The position numbers were made by a program, and so were the translations under genes. The notes beneath the pieces were generated by a model. It saw nothing but the letters and a program-made list of their open reading frames with translations. It searched no databases and was not told the DNA's origin. A stretch of DNA of 63,733 nucleotides from an uncultured Oscillospiraceae bacterium (GTDB lineage Bacteria > Bacillota > Clostridia > Oscillospirales > Oscillospiraceae), in the NCBI GenBank assembly GCA_934589065.1, contig CAKTNN010000011.1, forward strand, positions 1 to 63,733. Reading direction: 5' to 3'. This document shows, piece after piece, positions 23,115 to 32,088 of this stretch. Positions within the stretch are counted from its first letter, which is position 1; each line of letters opens with the position of its first letter.

Positions 23115-23292
23115 TCTTCTGCAAAAGGAATAGAAAGAAGAGAGGTAGAAAAGAGGATCTACGGAGAGGAAAGGGAGCGGCTCACGGCTTCCGCAACCTT
23201 TCTGTTATTAAGATATCGGGAGAGTTTGAACACCAAATAGCGGAATTGAAAACAGAATGGAACGAAAATGTGAACAAAAAATTCTGCGTTCC
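23115..23292. other. Intergenic region, nothing recognised
   Basis: This purine-rich stretch between element copy 2 and the convergent GDPD gene has no RNA motif, repeat or start site that I can support. Confidence 0.4.
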
Positions 23293-24126
23293 TTATTTCC
23301 AAAGCCCTAATTTCTTGGGATCAAAGCCTTCAAAAATGGGGATCCAGCCCTCATTTACGGCAGTGGTGAAATCTTCCGGCGTTTTAATTGTCCAGCTGAC
23401 GCCCTGAATGCCCCACAGCTTGCGGCAAATGGCATTGCTGGCGGTTTCCCGGTCTTCAAAGCGGTAGGCAATGAAGTCCGGCAGTGTCAGGAAGTTTTCC
23501 AGATAGTAGGTGCACAGGAAACGGACGGGCCAGGGGAAGGACTTATCCCGCTGGATGGAGTTTTCCGACAGCTGTCCCCGGATCAGCTGGGGGTAGTGCT
23601 TGCGCAGATACCGGATGCACCTGGAGTCGAAGGACTCCAGGCAGTAGGGGCCGGAGTAGGTTTTCAGCATTTGGCAGACGGCCTCGGTCAGAGGAGCTGC
23701 ATTGCCCTTGGCGGTTTTCAGCTCGATGATCAGGGGGGCTTTGCCATCGTACAGGTTCAGAACCTCCCGCAGGGTGGGGATTGTCTCCTGCGTGCCGCAC
23801 AGGTGATAGCTGGCTAAATCCTGGGCAGTCAGGTCTTCCATTGCCCCTTCCTGACCGGTAACCCGTTCCAGGTTGGAGTCGTGCATGATGGCAAGGGTGC
23901 CGTCCTTCAATAGGTGCACATCCAGCTCGATGCCGTAGCCGCGCTCCAGCGCGGCGCGGAAGGCTGCCATACTGTTTTCCGGTTTTTCTTCATCGTGGAG
24001 CCCCCGGTGGGCATACACCCAATTCCGGAGGGTTGCCATCCCGGGTTGGTTTTTCCGGCCCCGGAGGCACAATAGGTGCACCACCATACAAATCAGGAGA
24101 ATCAGGATCAGAACAAACATATTCAT
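23293..24126 (-). CDS. Glycerophosphodiester phosphodiesterase (GDPD family)
   Basis: The 277-aa protein has an N-terminal membrane helix (MFVLILILLICMVVHLLCL), then a GDPD TIM barrel. It shows YAHRGLHDEEKPENSMAAF with the catalytic His, YGIELDVHLLKDGTLAIMHD with metal-binding Glu/Asp and the second His, and LIIELKTAKG. It cleaves glycerophosphodiesters to glycerol-3-phosphate and an alcohol. The last part (GVSWTIKTPEDFTTAVNEGW) is the typical end of the barrel. It is 40 bases downstream of an MFS transporter gene on the same strand, which suggests joint expression. Confidence 0.92.
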   Translation of the reverse strand: MNMFVLILILLICMVVHLLCLRGRKNQPGMATLRNWVYAHRGLHDEEKPENSMAAFRAALERGYGIELDVHLLKDGTLAIMHDSNLERVTGQEGAMEDLTAQDLASYHLCGTQETIPTLREVLNLYDGKAPLIIELKTAKGNAAPLTEAVCQMLKTYSGPYCLESFDSRCIRYLRKHYPQLIRGQLSENSIQRDKSFPWPVRFLCTYYLENFLTLPDFIAYRFEDRETASNAICRKLWGIQGVSWTIKTPEDFTTAVNEGWIPIFEGFDPKKLGLWK

Positions 24127-24166
24127 TCGCTTCCTTTATTTAAAATATTTCTTTTGATTTCTCCAA

Positions 24167-25486
24167 TTAATCCTCTACATCAAAGGCTTCCAGTCCCTTT
24201 TTCGCGGGAACTTTATTGTCTCCGTGGCGGACAAAGCCCATGGTGATAAAGGAAATGAATACAAACACCGCTGCGTAGGGGAACAGGGACAGATAGCTTA
24301 CATTCCGCAGCAGCCAGCCTGCTACAATGGGGGTGATGATCTGGGCGGACATGGAGAAGGTGTAGTAGAGCCCGGTGAATTTCCCTACCTCGCTGCCGCT
24401 GCACATTTCCACCACCATAGGCAGACTGTTAACATTGATGGAGGCCCAGGCAAGGCCCACCAGCAAAAACAGAACATAGAGAATGGGGCTGAATCCATGC
24501 AGTCCCATGGTCAGCAGAAAGGCTGCCAGGAAGCTGCCGGAGAGCAGCAGGGTGCCAAAGCGGATGGTTTTCCGGCGACCGATGCGGCTGGCGATATTGC
24601 CCACGGGAATATAGCTGGCGATTGCTCCGCCGGTGGCGATGGTCAGGCAGGTGTTGGCCTGGCCCAGGCTCATGCCCCACACGTTTTCCGCGTATACGGA
24701 GAACCAGGTGGTTACGCCGTTGTAGCCCACAAACCAGAGGCTGATGGAGCACAAAAGGAAAATAAGACTCCGCTTCACATCCTTGGGGAGCACCTCGCCG
24801 TTTTCGCCTCTTTCGGTGAGCTCGTCCTCCGGGTGGCGGCTTTCGTAGGCCTCCTGCTTTTTCACCAGCTCCGGCTCGTTGACGAAGAACATCACAATGG
24901 CGAGAGCAACTGCCATGATCCCCGCCACAATGACAAACAGGGGAAAGTAGCTGACGTAAGTTTCGCTCTTCACGTGGTACAGAAAGGTGGTGACCAGAAG
25001 ATAGGCAATGCCGCCCACGGCGCCCATCAGATTGATGATGGCGTTTGCCTTAGAGCGCAGAGGCTTGGGGGTGATATCCGGCATCAGGGCCACGGCGGGG
25101 CTGCGGTAAGTACCCATTGCCACCAAAAGCAAACCCAGGCAAACAATAAACAGGGCGATTTTTCCGCCGCTGGGGGCTGCATAGTAGCTGTCTGCCAGGA
25201 TGGGCAGCTGAATCATCAGCACAATGGCAGCCAGAGTACCGAAGAGAATAAAGGGTCTGCGCCGTCCCATGGGGCTTTTGCACTTATCGGAAAGCCCGCC
25301 AAACAGGGGCAGGAGGAACAGAGCCAGCACATTGTCCGCTGCCATAATGGCGCCGGATAGGGTTTCGTTCAGGTGGAAGGTGTTGGTCAGAATCAGGGGA
25401 ACCAGATTGTCATACATCTGCCAGAAGGCGCAGATAGACAGAAATGCAAAGCCAACCAGGACCGTGCGTTTGGTGTCGAGTTTCAT
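24167..25486 (-). CDS. MFS transporter, SLC45/GPH-like
   Basis: The 439-aa membrane protein has about twelve helices. The loop GGLSDKCKSPMGRRRPFILF matches the conserved loop of the SLC45/sugar-cation symporter branch (DK..S..GRRRPF), and the second half repeats it as GRRKTIRFG. ATG at 25486 follows GGAGG; a longer frame begins before that site. Substrates of relatives are mostly sugars or glycosides. Its partner gene downstream is a GDPD phosphodiesterase, so a sugar-phospho or glycerol derivative is a possible substrate (inference). Confidence 0.85.
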   Translation of the reverse strand: MKLDTKRTVLVGFAFLSICAFWQMYDNLVPLILTNTFHLNETLSGAIMAADNVLALFLLPLFGGLSDKCKSPMGRRRPFILFGTLAAIVLMIQLPILADSYYAAPSGGKIALFIVCLGLLLVAMGTYRSPAVALMPDITPKPLRSKANAIINLMGAVGGIAYLLVTTFLYHVKSETYVSYFPLFVIVAGIMAVALAIVMFFVNEPELVKKQEAYESRHPEDELTERGENGEVLPKDVKRSLIFLLCSISLWFVGYNGVTTWFSVYAENVWGMSLGQANTCLTIATGGAIASYIPVGNIASRIGRRKTIRFGTLLLSGSFLAAFLLTMGLHGFSPILYVLFLLVGLAWASINVNSLPMVVEMCSGSEVGKFTGLYYTFSMSAQIITPIVAGWLLRNVSYLSLFPYAAVFVFISFITMGFVRHGDNKVPAKKGLEAFDVED

Positions 25487-25582
25487 GGCGAGTCCTCCGT
25501 TTTTAGGGCAGCTGCACAAGGATGCTGGCAGTGCCGACTATGGGGGTATCCTGGCAGAATCGGGCAGAATACCTTTCTTTTA

Positions 25583-26479
25583 TTATAGTCTCTTTTCCTT
25601 CCCTTGTCCAGTGGTACGCAAGAGGCTGCTCAGATAATTCAGCACTCTTTTTTTATCCAGGGACCAGCTTGGGGCAATCAGTTCCCGCCGGGCTCCGTCC
25701 CCGGTAATCCGGTGCACCACGGTTTCCGGGGGCAGCAGGGTGATACACTTGCAAAGAATGCTGCCGTATTCTTCCATGGTCAGGCAGCGAAATTCCCCCC
25801 GGCGATACCACTCTTCCAGGGCTGTCCCCTGCAAAACATGGAGCAGGTGAAATTTGACACCGTCCGTACCGCTGTCCACCGCCAGACGGGTAGAATTCAG
25901 CATATCTTCTTCCGTCTCTCCCGGCAGCCCCAGGATGATGTGGGTGACTACGTTCAGCCCGGCAGCCTTCAGCCGCCGGACGGCATCGATATAGCATTCC
26001 GTTTTGTAGCAGCGGTTCATGGTTTTGGCAACGGCATCGCCGGCGGTTTGCAGCCCCAGCTCAATGCTTACGGGCTTTTGCAAGGAAAGCCGGGCCAAAA
26101 GGGCAATGACCTCCTCCGGCAGGCAGTCCGGGCGGGTGGCGACAGACAGGCCTACGATGTACTCCGGCTCCATAGCCCCGGTAAACAGCGCTTCCAGCCT
26201 GGAAAGAGGGGCGTAAGTTCCTGTAAAGGACTGAAAATAGGCAATGTATTTTCCGGTTTTGCACTTGGCTTCTACCCGCTTTTTGGCAAGCTCCAGCTGC
26301 TGACGGATATCTCCGCAGGCACTTTGGGCAAATTCTCCGCTTCCGGAGCCGGAGCAGAAGGCGCAGCCGCCCGTGCCAAGAGTGCCGTCCCGGTTGGGGC
26401 AGGTGAATCCCCCGTCCAGGGAGAGTTTGTAAACCTTGCAGCCAAAGGTTTCCCGGTAATAGTCGTTCGCAGTGCGCAT
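25583..26479 (-). CDS. TIGR01212-family radical SAM protein (YhcC-like)
   Basis: The 298-aa protein has the unusual cluster motif CPNRDGTLGTGGCAFC, in which three cysteines bind a 4Fe-4S cluster that splits S-adenosylmethionine. It is followed by YIAYFQSFTGTYAP, VGLSVATRPDCLPEEV, VSIELGLQTAGDAV and HIILGLPGETEEDML, all landmarks of this family and related to Elp3-type proteins. The reaction is not known to me with certainty. The start at 26479 is set by GGGAGGA upstream. It is transcribed ahead of the MFS transporter with a 96-base gap. Confidence 0.9.
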   Translation of the reverse strand: MRTANDYYRETFGCKVYKLSLDGGFTCPNRDGTLGTGGCAFCSGSGSGEFAQSACGDIRQQLELAKKRVEAKCKTGKYIAYFQSFTGTYAPLSRLEALFTGAMEPEYIVGLSVATRPDCLPEEVIALLARLSLQKPVSIELGLQTAGDAVAKTMNRCYKTECYIDAVRRLKAAGLNVVTHIILGLPGETEEDMLNSTRLAVDSGTDGVKFHLLHVLQGTALEEWYRRGEFRCLTMEEYGSILCKCITLLPPETVVHRITGDGARRELIAPSWSLDKKRVLNYLSSLLRTTGQGKEKRL

Positions 26480-26603
26480 GGCGTTCCTCCCAAGTGTGGT
26501 TTGCAATATAACTAGGATACCGCGGGAAAGAGAAAAATGCAACCGCCGTAAAGAAGGGGGAAAGGAAGAATTGTAACATTTTTACGAACAAGGGGCTGCG
26601 GCC

Positions 26604-26631
26604 TTGCAAGGCAGAGGAAATGTGTTATAAT
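26604..26631 (+). promoter_or_regulatory. Promoter of the lipid kinase operon
   Basis: TTGCAA (26604-26609), a 16-base spacer and TATAAT (26626-26631). A small hairpin GTTTGGG/CCCAAAC (26648-26671) lies in the leader. Confidence 0.75.
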
Positions 26632-26693
26632 AAACGGACAATAATTGTTTGGGTATTTTCCTGCCCAAACGGTAAAGTGAGAGGATTTTTTTC

Positions 26694-27581
26694 ATGAAAA
26701 AGATGCTTTTGGTCGTGAATCCCTATTCCGGGCAGAAGAAGGCAGGAAAGATGCTGGCGGAGATCATCGCGCTGTTCAACCGGGCAGACTATGCGGTGCA
26801 GGCTTATATCACCGCCGGGCCGGGGGATGCCACGGGGGAGGTGGCCCGGCTGTGTGACCAGGTGGATTTGGTCGTCTGCTGCGGCGGCGACGGAACCTTT
26901 AATGAAACCATAGCGGGCCTGCTGCAGGTGGGCTCCAATACGCCGGTGGGCTATATCCCCGCCGGATCTACCAACGATTTTGCTTCCAGCCTCCACCTTC
27001 CCGGTGACCTTCTGGAGGCGGCAAAGGAGATTATCGAGGGCCGGCCTGTGGCCTACGATGCAGGCAGCTTCGGCGGTCGGATTTTCTCCTATGTGGCGTC
27101 CTTCGGCGCCTTTACAAGGGCGAGCTATGCGACCCCCCAGGGAATCAAAAACGCCCTGGGTCACACGGCTTATGTGCTGGAGGGCATTCAGGAACTTTCC
27201 CAGATCCGCAAGGAGCATATCCGCATGATCGTGGATGGGGAAGAGGTAGAGGATGATTTCCTGTTTGGCGCAATCTGCAATTCCACCTCCGTGGGCGGCA
27301 TTCTGACCCTGGATCCGGAAGTGGTGGATCTGCGGGACAATAAGCTGGAAATTCTGCTGGTTCGCGCTCCCCGCAATCTGGCAGAGCTCCACGAGTGCAT
27401 CCTTGCGGTGCAGAGCCAGAAATACAACTGCGCCATGCTGACCTTCCGCTCTGCAACCCACATCCGGATTTTTGCCGACCCGGATATGCCCTGGACGTTG
27501 GATGGCGAGCGGGAGGACGGTCACAGCGAGGTTGTGGTGGTTCCCCAGCACCTGGCCTACCGGCTGATGAAGAAGAACTGA
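26694..27581 (+). CDS. Diacylglycerol/lipid kinase family protein (YegS/DgkB-like)
   Basis: The 295-aa protein has the NAD-kinase-like fold of lipid kinases: VVNPYSGQKKAG at the start, the nucleotide loop VVCCGGDGTFNETIAG, and GYIPAGSTNDFASSL. It phosphorylates a lipid such as diacylglycerol to return it to phospholipid synthesis; DgkB is the main Gram-positive example, but the substrate here is not proven. It is the first gene of a run on the plus strand; the Nudix gene begins one base after its stop. Confidence 0.92.
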   Translation: MKKMLLVVNPYSGQKKAGKMLAEIIALFNRADYAVQAYITAGPGDATGEVARLCDQVDLVVCCGGDGTFNETIAGLLQVGSNTPVGYIPAGSTNDFASSLHLPGDLLEAAKEIIEGRPVAYDAGSFGGRIFSYVASFGAFTRASYATPQGIKNALGHTAYVLEGIQELSQIRKEHIRMIVDGEEVEDDFLFGAICNSTSVGGILTLDPEVVDLRDNKLEILLVRAPRNLAELHECILAVQSQKYNCAMLTFRSATHIRIFADPDMPWTLDGEREDGHSEVVVVPQHLAYRLMKKN

Positions 27582-27582
27582 G

Positions 27583-28056
27583 ATGCACAATTCTACACTG
27601 TGTTATGTAACCCGAGGAGATCAGGTGCTGATGCTCCACCGGGTGAAAAAGAAGAACGATGTCAATAAGGATAAGTGGATCGGCATTGGCGGAAAGTTTG
27701 AGGCAGAAGAGAGCCCGGAGGAATGCCTGCTGCGGGAATGCCGGGAAGAAACGGGGCTGACCCTCACTTCCTGGAAGTGCAGAGGGGTGGTAACCTTTTT
27801 GCAGGAGGGCGGCGAAGGGGAATATATGTATCTGTTCACCGCCGACGGCTTTGAGGGAAATCTCCAGGATTGCCCGGAGGGAGAGCTGCAGTGGGTCAGC
27901 CGGGAGTTCCTCTACAGCCTGCCTATGTGGGAAGGCGACCGGATTTTCCTGGACCTTCTGTGGCAGGATGCCCCCTTCTTCCTGCTGACGCTGCGCTACC
28001 GGGGAGATAAGCTCACCCGGGCCGTATTGGACGGTCAGGTAATCTACAGCTTGTAA
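27583..28056 (+). CDS. Nudix hydrolase (MutT/8-oxo-dGTPase-like)
   Basis: The 157-aa protein has a complete Nudix box, GGKFEAEESPEECLLRECRE followed by ETGL (G-x5-E-x7-REVxEExGL pattern), with the catalytic Glu residues present. It begins with STLCYVTRGDQVLMLHRVKK, typical of the MutT branch that hydrolyses oxidised purine nucleotides; other nucleoside diphosphate derivatives are possible. It is nearly fused to the kinase gene upstream. Confidence 0.9.
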   Translation: MHNSTLCYVTRGDQVLMLHRVKKKNDVNKDKWIGIGGKFEAEESPEECLLRECREETGLTLTSWKCRGVVTFLQEGGEGEYMYLFTADGFEGNLQDCPEGELQWVSREFLYSLPMWEGDRIFLDLLWQDAPFFLLTLRYRGDKLTRAVLDGQVIYSL

Positions 28057-28071
28057 GAAGGAACGGTTTTT

Positions 28072-28479
28072 ATGTGGCAGGAAGCGGAATCGGAAGTGGT
28101 TCGCCTGGAAAAGGTTCTGGCCCATAACGGCCTGACGGGGGAAAAGCTTTTGGAAAAATTCCGCACAGCCGCCCGGGAGGATGTGCGCCTGGCGGCTGCT
28201 CTGCGGGGAATGTTTATGCCCCAGGTAAGCTCCCCTCGGGAAAAGGAAGCTTACCTGGCATACATCCGGCGGCGGCCCTTTCCGGCGGCAGCGGCCCTGA
28301 TGGAAGAAAACCGGATCCTGGATTTGGAAAAGCTGGATGCAATGCTCCCGCTATCCAGGGATACGGTGGATTCTCTGCTGAATATGGCCCGAACCATGGG
28401 CAGGCCCGAAGCTCTGGTATGGCTGCTGGAAAAAAAGCAGGCGCGCTTTGGCTTCCGGGATCGGGACTTTTCTCTCTAG
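28072..28479 (+). CDS. Small helical protein next to the VWA/MoxR pair
   Basis: This 135-aa, apparently all-helical protein (EVVRLEKVLAHNGLTGEKLL, DTVDSLLNMARTMGRPEALV) has no membrane helix or known motif. It lies 15 bases after the Nudix gene and 10 bases before the metallopeptidase/VWA gene, so it probably belongs to that functional group. A GAAGGAACGG site precedes its start. I do not recognise a family. Confidence 0.75.
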   Translation: MWQEAESEVVRLEKVLAHNGLTGEKLLEKFRTAAREDVRLAAALRGMFMPQVSSPREKEAYLAYIRRRPFPAAAALMEENRILDLEKLDAMLPLSRDTVDSLLNMARTMGRPEALVWLLEKKQARFGFRDRDFSL

Positions 28480-28489
28480 GAGGGAGCAA

Positions 28490-29677
28490 ATGGATGCGCT
28501 GCTGAATAAAGTCCTGACGGCCTGCCGGGGAGAGCTGACTGGGCTCTACCCGGGGCTGAATGCCGCCTTTGCCTATCTTCCCTGGCAGGAGGGGAAGACC
28601 GTGGGAACGGACGGAAAGGCGTTGTATGTTACCCCGGAGCTTATAAGGCAGTACGGTCAGAGCCCTGCCCAGGTGCGGCGGGGCTATCTGCATACCCTTT
28701 TGCACTGCCTGTTTTTGCACATTGAGATTCCGGACCGGGTAGACCCCGCCCTCTGGGGGCTGGCCTGCGATATCTGGGTGGAAACGTACCTGGACGGTCT
28801 GGAAGAGCCCCGGCTTTTTACAGAGGATCCCCGCCGCCGGGAAATGGCCCAGACGGGAAGCGTCTGGCAGATTATGGAGCGGATCCCCGCTTTACCCTGG
28901 ACGGAAGGGCAGCTCCGGGCAGTTTTTTCCTACGATGACCACAGCCTGTGGCCCAAAGCCCTGCCGGAAGATGTGAAGAGACGCTGGCAGGGCCTTTCTG
29001 CCGGCAGCGGCAGCCTGGGCACGGGGGCCAGGGGAAGGCAATCCCGGGAAGGGGAAAGCGAGCAGGAGGAATACCGGGGAAGCCTGTACGATTTCCGGAA
29101 ATACCTCCGCAGGTTCACCTTTCCCCGGGAGGAGCTGGAAACCGACGCGGAAAGCTTTGACTATGCCTATTATCATTTCGGCATGGAAACCTACGGCAAT
29201 CTGCCCCTGCTGGAACCTCTGGAATATAAGGAAGTATGGCGGCTGGATGCGCTGGCAATTGCCATCGATACCTCCGGCTCCTGCGATGCAGGGCTTGTCA
29301 GTCGATTTTTAAAGGAAACCTACGGGATTTTCAGCAGCCGGGAGAACTTCTTTCAGAAGATGAAGGTGGTGTTCTTCCAGTGTGACTGCTGCCTACAGGA
29401 TACGGCGATTATTACCAATCGCCAGCAGTGGAACGGGTACGCCGATTCCCTGAAAATCAAGGGCCGGGGCGGCACGGATTTTATACCCGTGTTCCGGGAA
29501 ATCCAGCGTCTCCGGGAGAAGGGAATAATGCCCAGGCCCAGAGCGTTGCTCTACTTTACCGATGGGGACGGGGTGTATCCCCATAAGCCGGACTACGAGA
29601 CAGTGTTTGTGCTGGCGGGCCCGAAGCGCCATCCGGAGCTGGTGCCCAAATGGGCTAAAATCCTGGAACTGGAGTGA
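28490..29677 (+). CDS. Putative metallopeptidase/VWA-like protein (DUF2201 type)
   Basis: The 395-aa protein has an N-terminal zinc-peptidase-like segment, HTLLHCLFLHIE (about residues 73-84), then WGLACDIWVE, as in DUF2201 N-terminal domains. A Gly/Ser/Glu-rich linker follows. The C-terminal VWA-like domain has a MIDAS motif, IAIDTSGSCDAG, and LLYFTDGDG. Such proteins pair with MoxR ATPases, as here, and the pair is thought to act in assembly or metal loading of other proteins; the client is unknown. The start at 28490 follows AGGAGGG. The ATPase begins directly at its end. Confidence 0.85.
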   Translation: MDALLNKVLTACRGELTGLYPGLNAAFAYLPWQEGKTVGTDGKALYVTPELIRQYGQSPAQVRRGYLHTLLHCLFLHIEIPDRVDPALWGLACDIWVETYLDGLEEPRLFTEDPRRREMAQTGSVWQIMERIPALPWTEGQLRAVFSYDDHSLWPKALPEDVKRRWQGLSAGSGSLGTGARGRQSREGESEQEEYRGSLYDFRKYLRRFTFPREELETDAESFDYAYYHFGMETYGNLPLLEPLEYKEVWRLDALAIAIDTSGSCDAGLVSRFLKETYGIFSSRENFFQKMKVVFFQCDCCLQDTAIITNRQQWNGYADSLKIKGRGGTDFIPVFREIQRLREKGIMPRPRALLYFTDGDGVYPHKPDYETVFVLAGPKRHPELVPKWAKILELE

Positions 29678-29682
29678 AAAAG

Positions 29683-31188
29683 ATGAATATTTTACAGGCC
29701 AAGGAAGAAATCCGCAATACACTCCGGGCATACCTCAGCCGAGATGCAGAGGGAAACTACTGCTATCCCCCGGTGCGCCAGCGTCCGCTGCTGCTGATGG
29801 GCCCTCCCGGGGTGGGGAAAACCGCCATTGTAGAGCAGATTGCCCGGGAGGAGGGACTCCCCCTGGTGGCCTATACCATGACCCACCATACCCGGCAGAG
29901 TGCCGTGGGCCTGCCCAGAATTGTGGAGCGGGAATACTGCGGCAAGCGCTTTTCTATAACCGAATACACCATGAGCGAAATCATCGGCGCGGTGTATGCA
30001 GCCATGGAGGAGACAAAAAAAGACCAGGGAATTCTCTTCCTGGACGAAATCAACTGCGTATCGGAAACACTGGCTCCCACCATGCTCCAGTTTTTGCAGA
30101 ACAAAACCTTCGGAAATCACCCACTGCCGGAGGGCTGGCTGATTGTGGCGGCGGGAAATCCGCCGGAATACAATAAGTCCGTCCGGGATTTTGATATTGT
30201 CACCCTGGACCGCATCCGCAATATTCAGGTGGAGCCCAGCGTGGAGGAATTTTTGCACTATGGCATCCAGCGGGGGCTTCACGGCGGGGTGCTGTCCTAC
30301 CTGAGCCTCAAGCCGGAACGGTTTTACCACGCAGATCGGGACGAAAACAGCCTCCATTTTGTTACGGCCCGGGGCTGGGAGGACTTATCCTGCCTCCTGC
30401 GCAGCTACGAAAGCATGGGCCTGCCGGTGGGAGAGGAGCTAATAGCGGAATTTCTGAATCTGGAGGAAACCAGCCGGGATTTTGCGGCCTTCTATCGGCT
30501 GTACCGGAAATACGGGCAGGACTATCCCGTCAGGGAGATTCTTTCCGGGGATTCTGACGCCTGGGCCAGGGGGAAAACCATGGCCCTTTCCGGGGATTTT
30601 ACGGAGCGATTTGCTTTGACGGAGCTGATGCTGGAGGCACTGCGGCATCAGGCGGAGGACTATTGCCGGATAGACCGGGGGTGCGTGCTGCTTCATGAGC
30701 GGCTATCCGCATTCCTGGGGCAAGGGGAAGAACTGGCGGATTTCCTAAAAAAACAGCGGCAGGCCCTGGAAACAAAGCAGGCCTACCGTTTGGAAAGCGC
30801 CAAACTGATGGCGCAGGAAAAGCGAGCCCTGGAAAAGCTGGAGGAATTCAGCCTGGAGGCCAGAGAAAACCGTATCTATGACCGGGATGCGCTAAGGTCG
30901 TTCCTAAAGGAGGCCTTTCAAAAGGAGCTTTTCCGGCGGGAAGCGCAGATCGAATTGGTGCAGACGGCGCTGGAAAAGGCGATGGATTTTCTATCGGATT
31001 GTTTTGGGGACGGTCAGGAGCTGACGCTTTTGCTCACCGGAATTACCGCTGCCGATTCCCTGATGGATTTTATTACCCGTCACGGCTGCCCAAAATACAT
31101 TGCCCTCAGCGGGCGGCTGGAATATCAAAAGAACGAGCAGACCCTGCAGCAGGCCTGCCGGGAAACCACCACAGAAAGGAATACATAA
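29683..31188 (+). CDS. MoxR-like AAA+ ATPase
   Basis: The product is about 501 aa. The AAA+ core has Walker A GPPGVGKTAIVE, Walker B GILFLDEINCV and sensor 1 IVAAGNPPEYN, with VTLDRIRN typical of MoxR. A long C-terminal extension (residues ~330-501) is largely helical and charged (KRALEKLEEFSLEARENRIY). ATG at 29683 has GGAG at optimal distance; a GTG at 29674 overlapping the VWA stop is the alternative. It works with the VWA protein just upstream as chaperone-type motor and adaptor. Confidence 0.88.
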   Translation: MNILQAKEEIRNTLRAYLSRDAEGNYCYPPVRQRPLLLMGPPGVGKTAIVEQIAREEGLPLVAYTMTHHTRQSAVGLPRIVEREYCGKRFSITEYTMSEIIGAVYAAMEETKKDQGILFLDEINCVSETLAPTMLQFLQNKTFGNHPLPEGWLIVAAGNPPEYNKSVRDFDIVTLDRIRNIQVEPSVEEFLHYGIQRGLHGGVLSYLSLKPERFYHADRDENSLHFVTARGWEDLSCLLRSYESMGLPVGEELIAEFLNLEETSRDFAAFYRLYRKYGQDYPVREILSGDSDAWARGKTMALSGDFTERFALTELMLEALRHQAEDYCRIDRGCVLLHERLSAFLGQGEELADFLKKQRQALETKQAYRLESAKLMAQEKRALEKLEEFSLEARENRIYDRDALRSFLKEAFQKELFRREAQIELVQTALEKAMDFLSDCFGDGQELTLLLTGITAADSLMDFITRHGCPKYIALSGRLEYQKNEQTLQQACRETTTERNT

Positions 31189-31965
31189 ATGAAACTCCTC
31201 GTTACCATCCTCGTCACCTTTTTTGCCGGCATGGGGGCCGGCCTGGGAACCGGGTTTGCCGGGCTCAGTGCCGCCGCAGTCATCAGCCCCATGCTTATCA
31301 CCTTCCTCAATATGGATCCCTACATGGCAGTGGGCATCGCTCTTTCCTCTGATGTGCTGGCAAGCGCCGTATCCGCCTACACCTACGGAAAGAACAAAAA
31401 CCTGGATATCCGCAATGGCCTTATTATGATGGTCAGCGTTCTTGCCTTTACGGTGGTTGGGAGCTATGTGGCAAGCCTGCTGCCCTCGGCAACCATGGGC
31501 AGCTTTTCCGTGTTTATGACCTTCCTGCTGGGCATTAAGTTTATTGTCCGCCCGGTGATGACCACCAAAGAGGCCATGCAGGGGGTGTCCGCCGGGAAGC
31601 GGGCGGTGCAGTCCCTGGTTTGCGGCTGCCTGATCGGCTTTATCTGTGGCTTTGTGGGAGCTGGCGGCGGCATGATGATGCTGCTGATTCTTACCAGCGT
31701 CCTGGGGTATGAGCTGAAAACCGCCGTGGGAACCAGCGTGTTCATTATGGCCTTTACCGCTTTTACCGGCGCTGTTTCCCATTTTGCCATTGGGGGAGCT
31801 CCGGACTGGGGCGTGTTTGCCCTGTGCGTGGTGTTTACCCTCTTCTGGGCCAGAGTTGCCGCCGTGTTTGCCAACAAGGCAACCCCCAAGACCCTGAACC
31901 GTGCCACGGGCATTATCCTGGTAATTCTGGGAATTGTGGTTATGTGCTTCCGGTTCTTGACATAA
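31189..31965 (+). CDS. TauE/SafE-family permease
   Basis: This 258-aa membrane protein has about eight helices in two related halves, with GAGLGTGFAGLSAAAVISPM in the first and GFVGAGGGMMMLLILTSVLG in the second. The family exports or imports sulfite, sulfonates or organic acids; no specific substrate can be assigned. It starts right after the MoxR stop but has a different kind of function, so it may be only co-transcribed. A strong hairpin terminator follows. Confidence 0.88.
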   Translation: MKLLVTILVTFFAGMGAGLGTGFAGLSAAAVISPMLITFLNMDPYMAVGIALSSDVLASAVSAYTYGKNKNLDIRNGLIMMVSVLAFTVVGSYVASLLPSATMGSFSVFMTFLLGIKFIVRPVMTTKEAMQGVSAGKRAVQSLVCGCLIGFICGFVGAGGGMMMLLILTSVLGYELKTAVGTSVFIMAFTAFTGAVSHFAIGGAPDWGVFALCVVFTLFWARVAAVFANKATPKTLNRATGIILVILGIVVMCFRFLT

Positions 31966-32000
31966 AAAGACCTGCATAGATCAAAATGCCGAAAAGAAAA

Positions 32001-32052
32001 CTGTCATTCTGAGAGCCAGCGTGCGCTGGCTCTGGAATGACAGTTCTTTTTT
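32001..32052. terminator. Terminator hairpin of REP-like sequence
   Basis: CTGTCATTC..GAGCCAGC at 32001-32020 pairs with GCTGGCTC..GAATGACAG ending at 32043, followed by TTCTTTTTT. It separates convergent genes, and its outer TGTCATT and inner CCAGCG resemble the repeats at 5641 and 61238. Confidence 0.8.
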
Positions 32053-32088
32053 GCGTACTTTAATTTTGCAGCAGCCCTTCTGTTTGCT

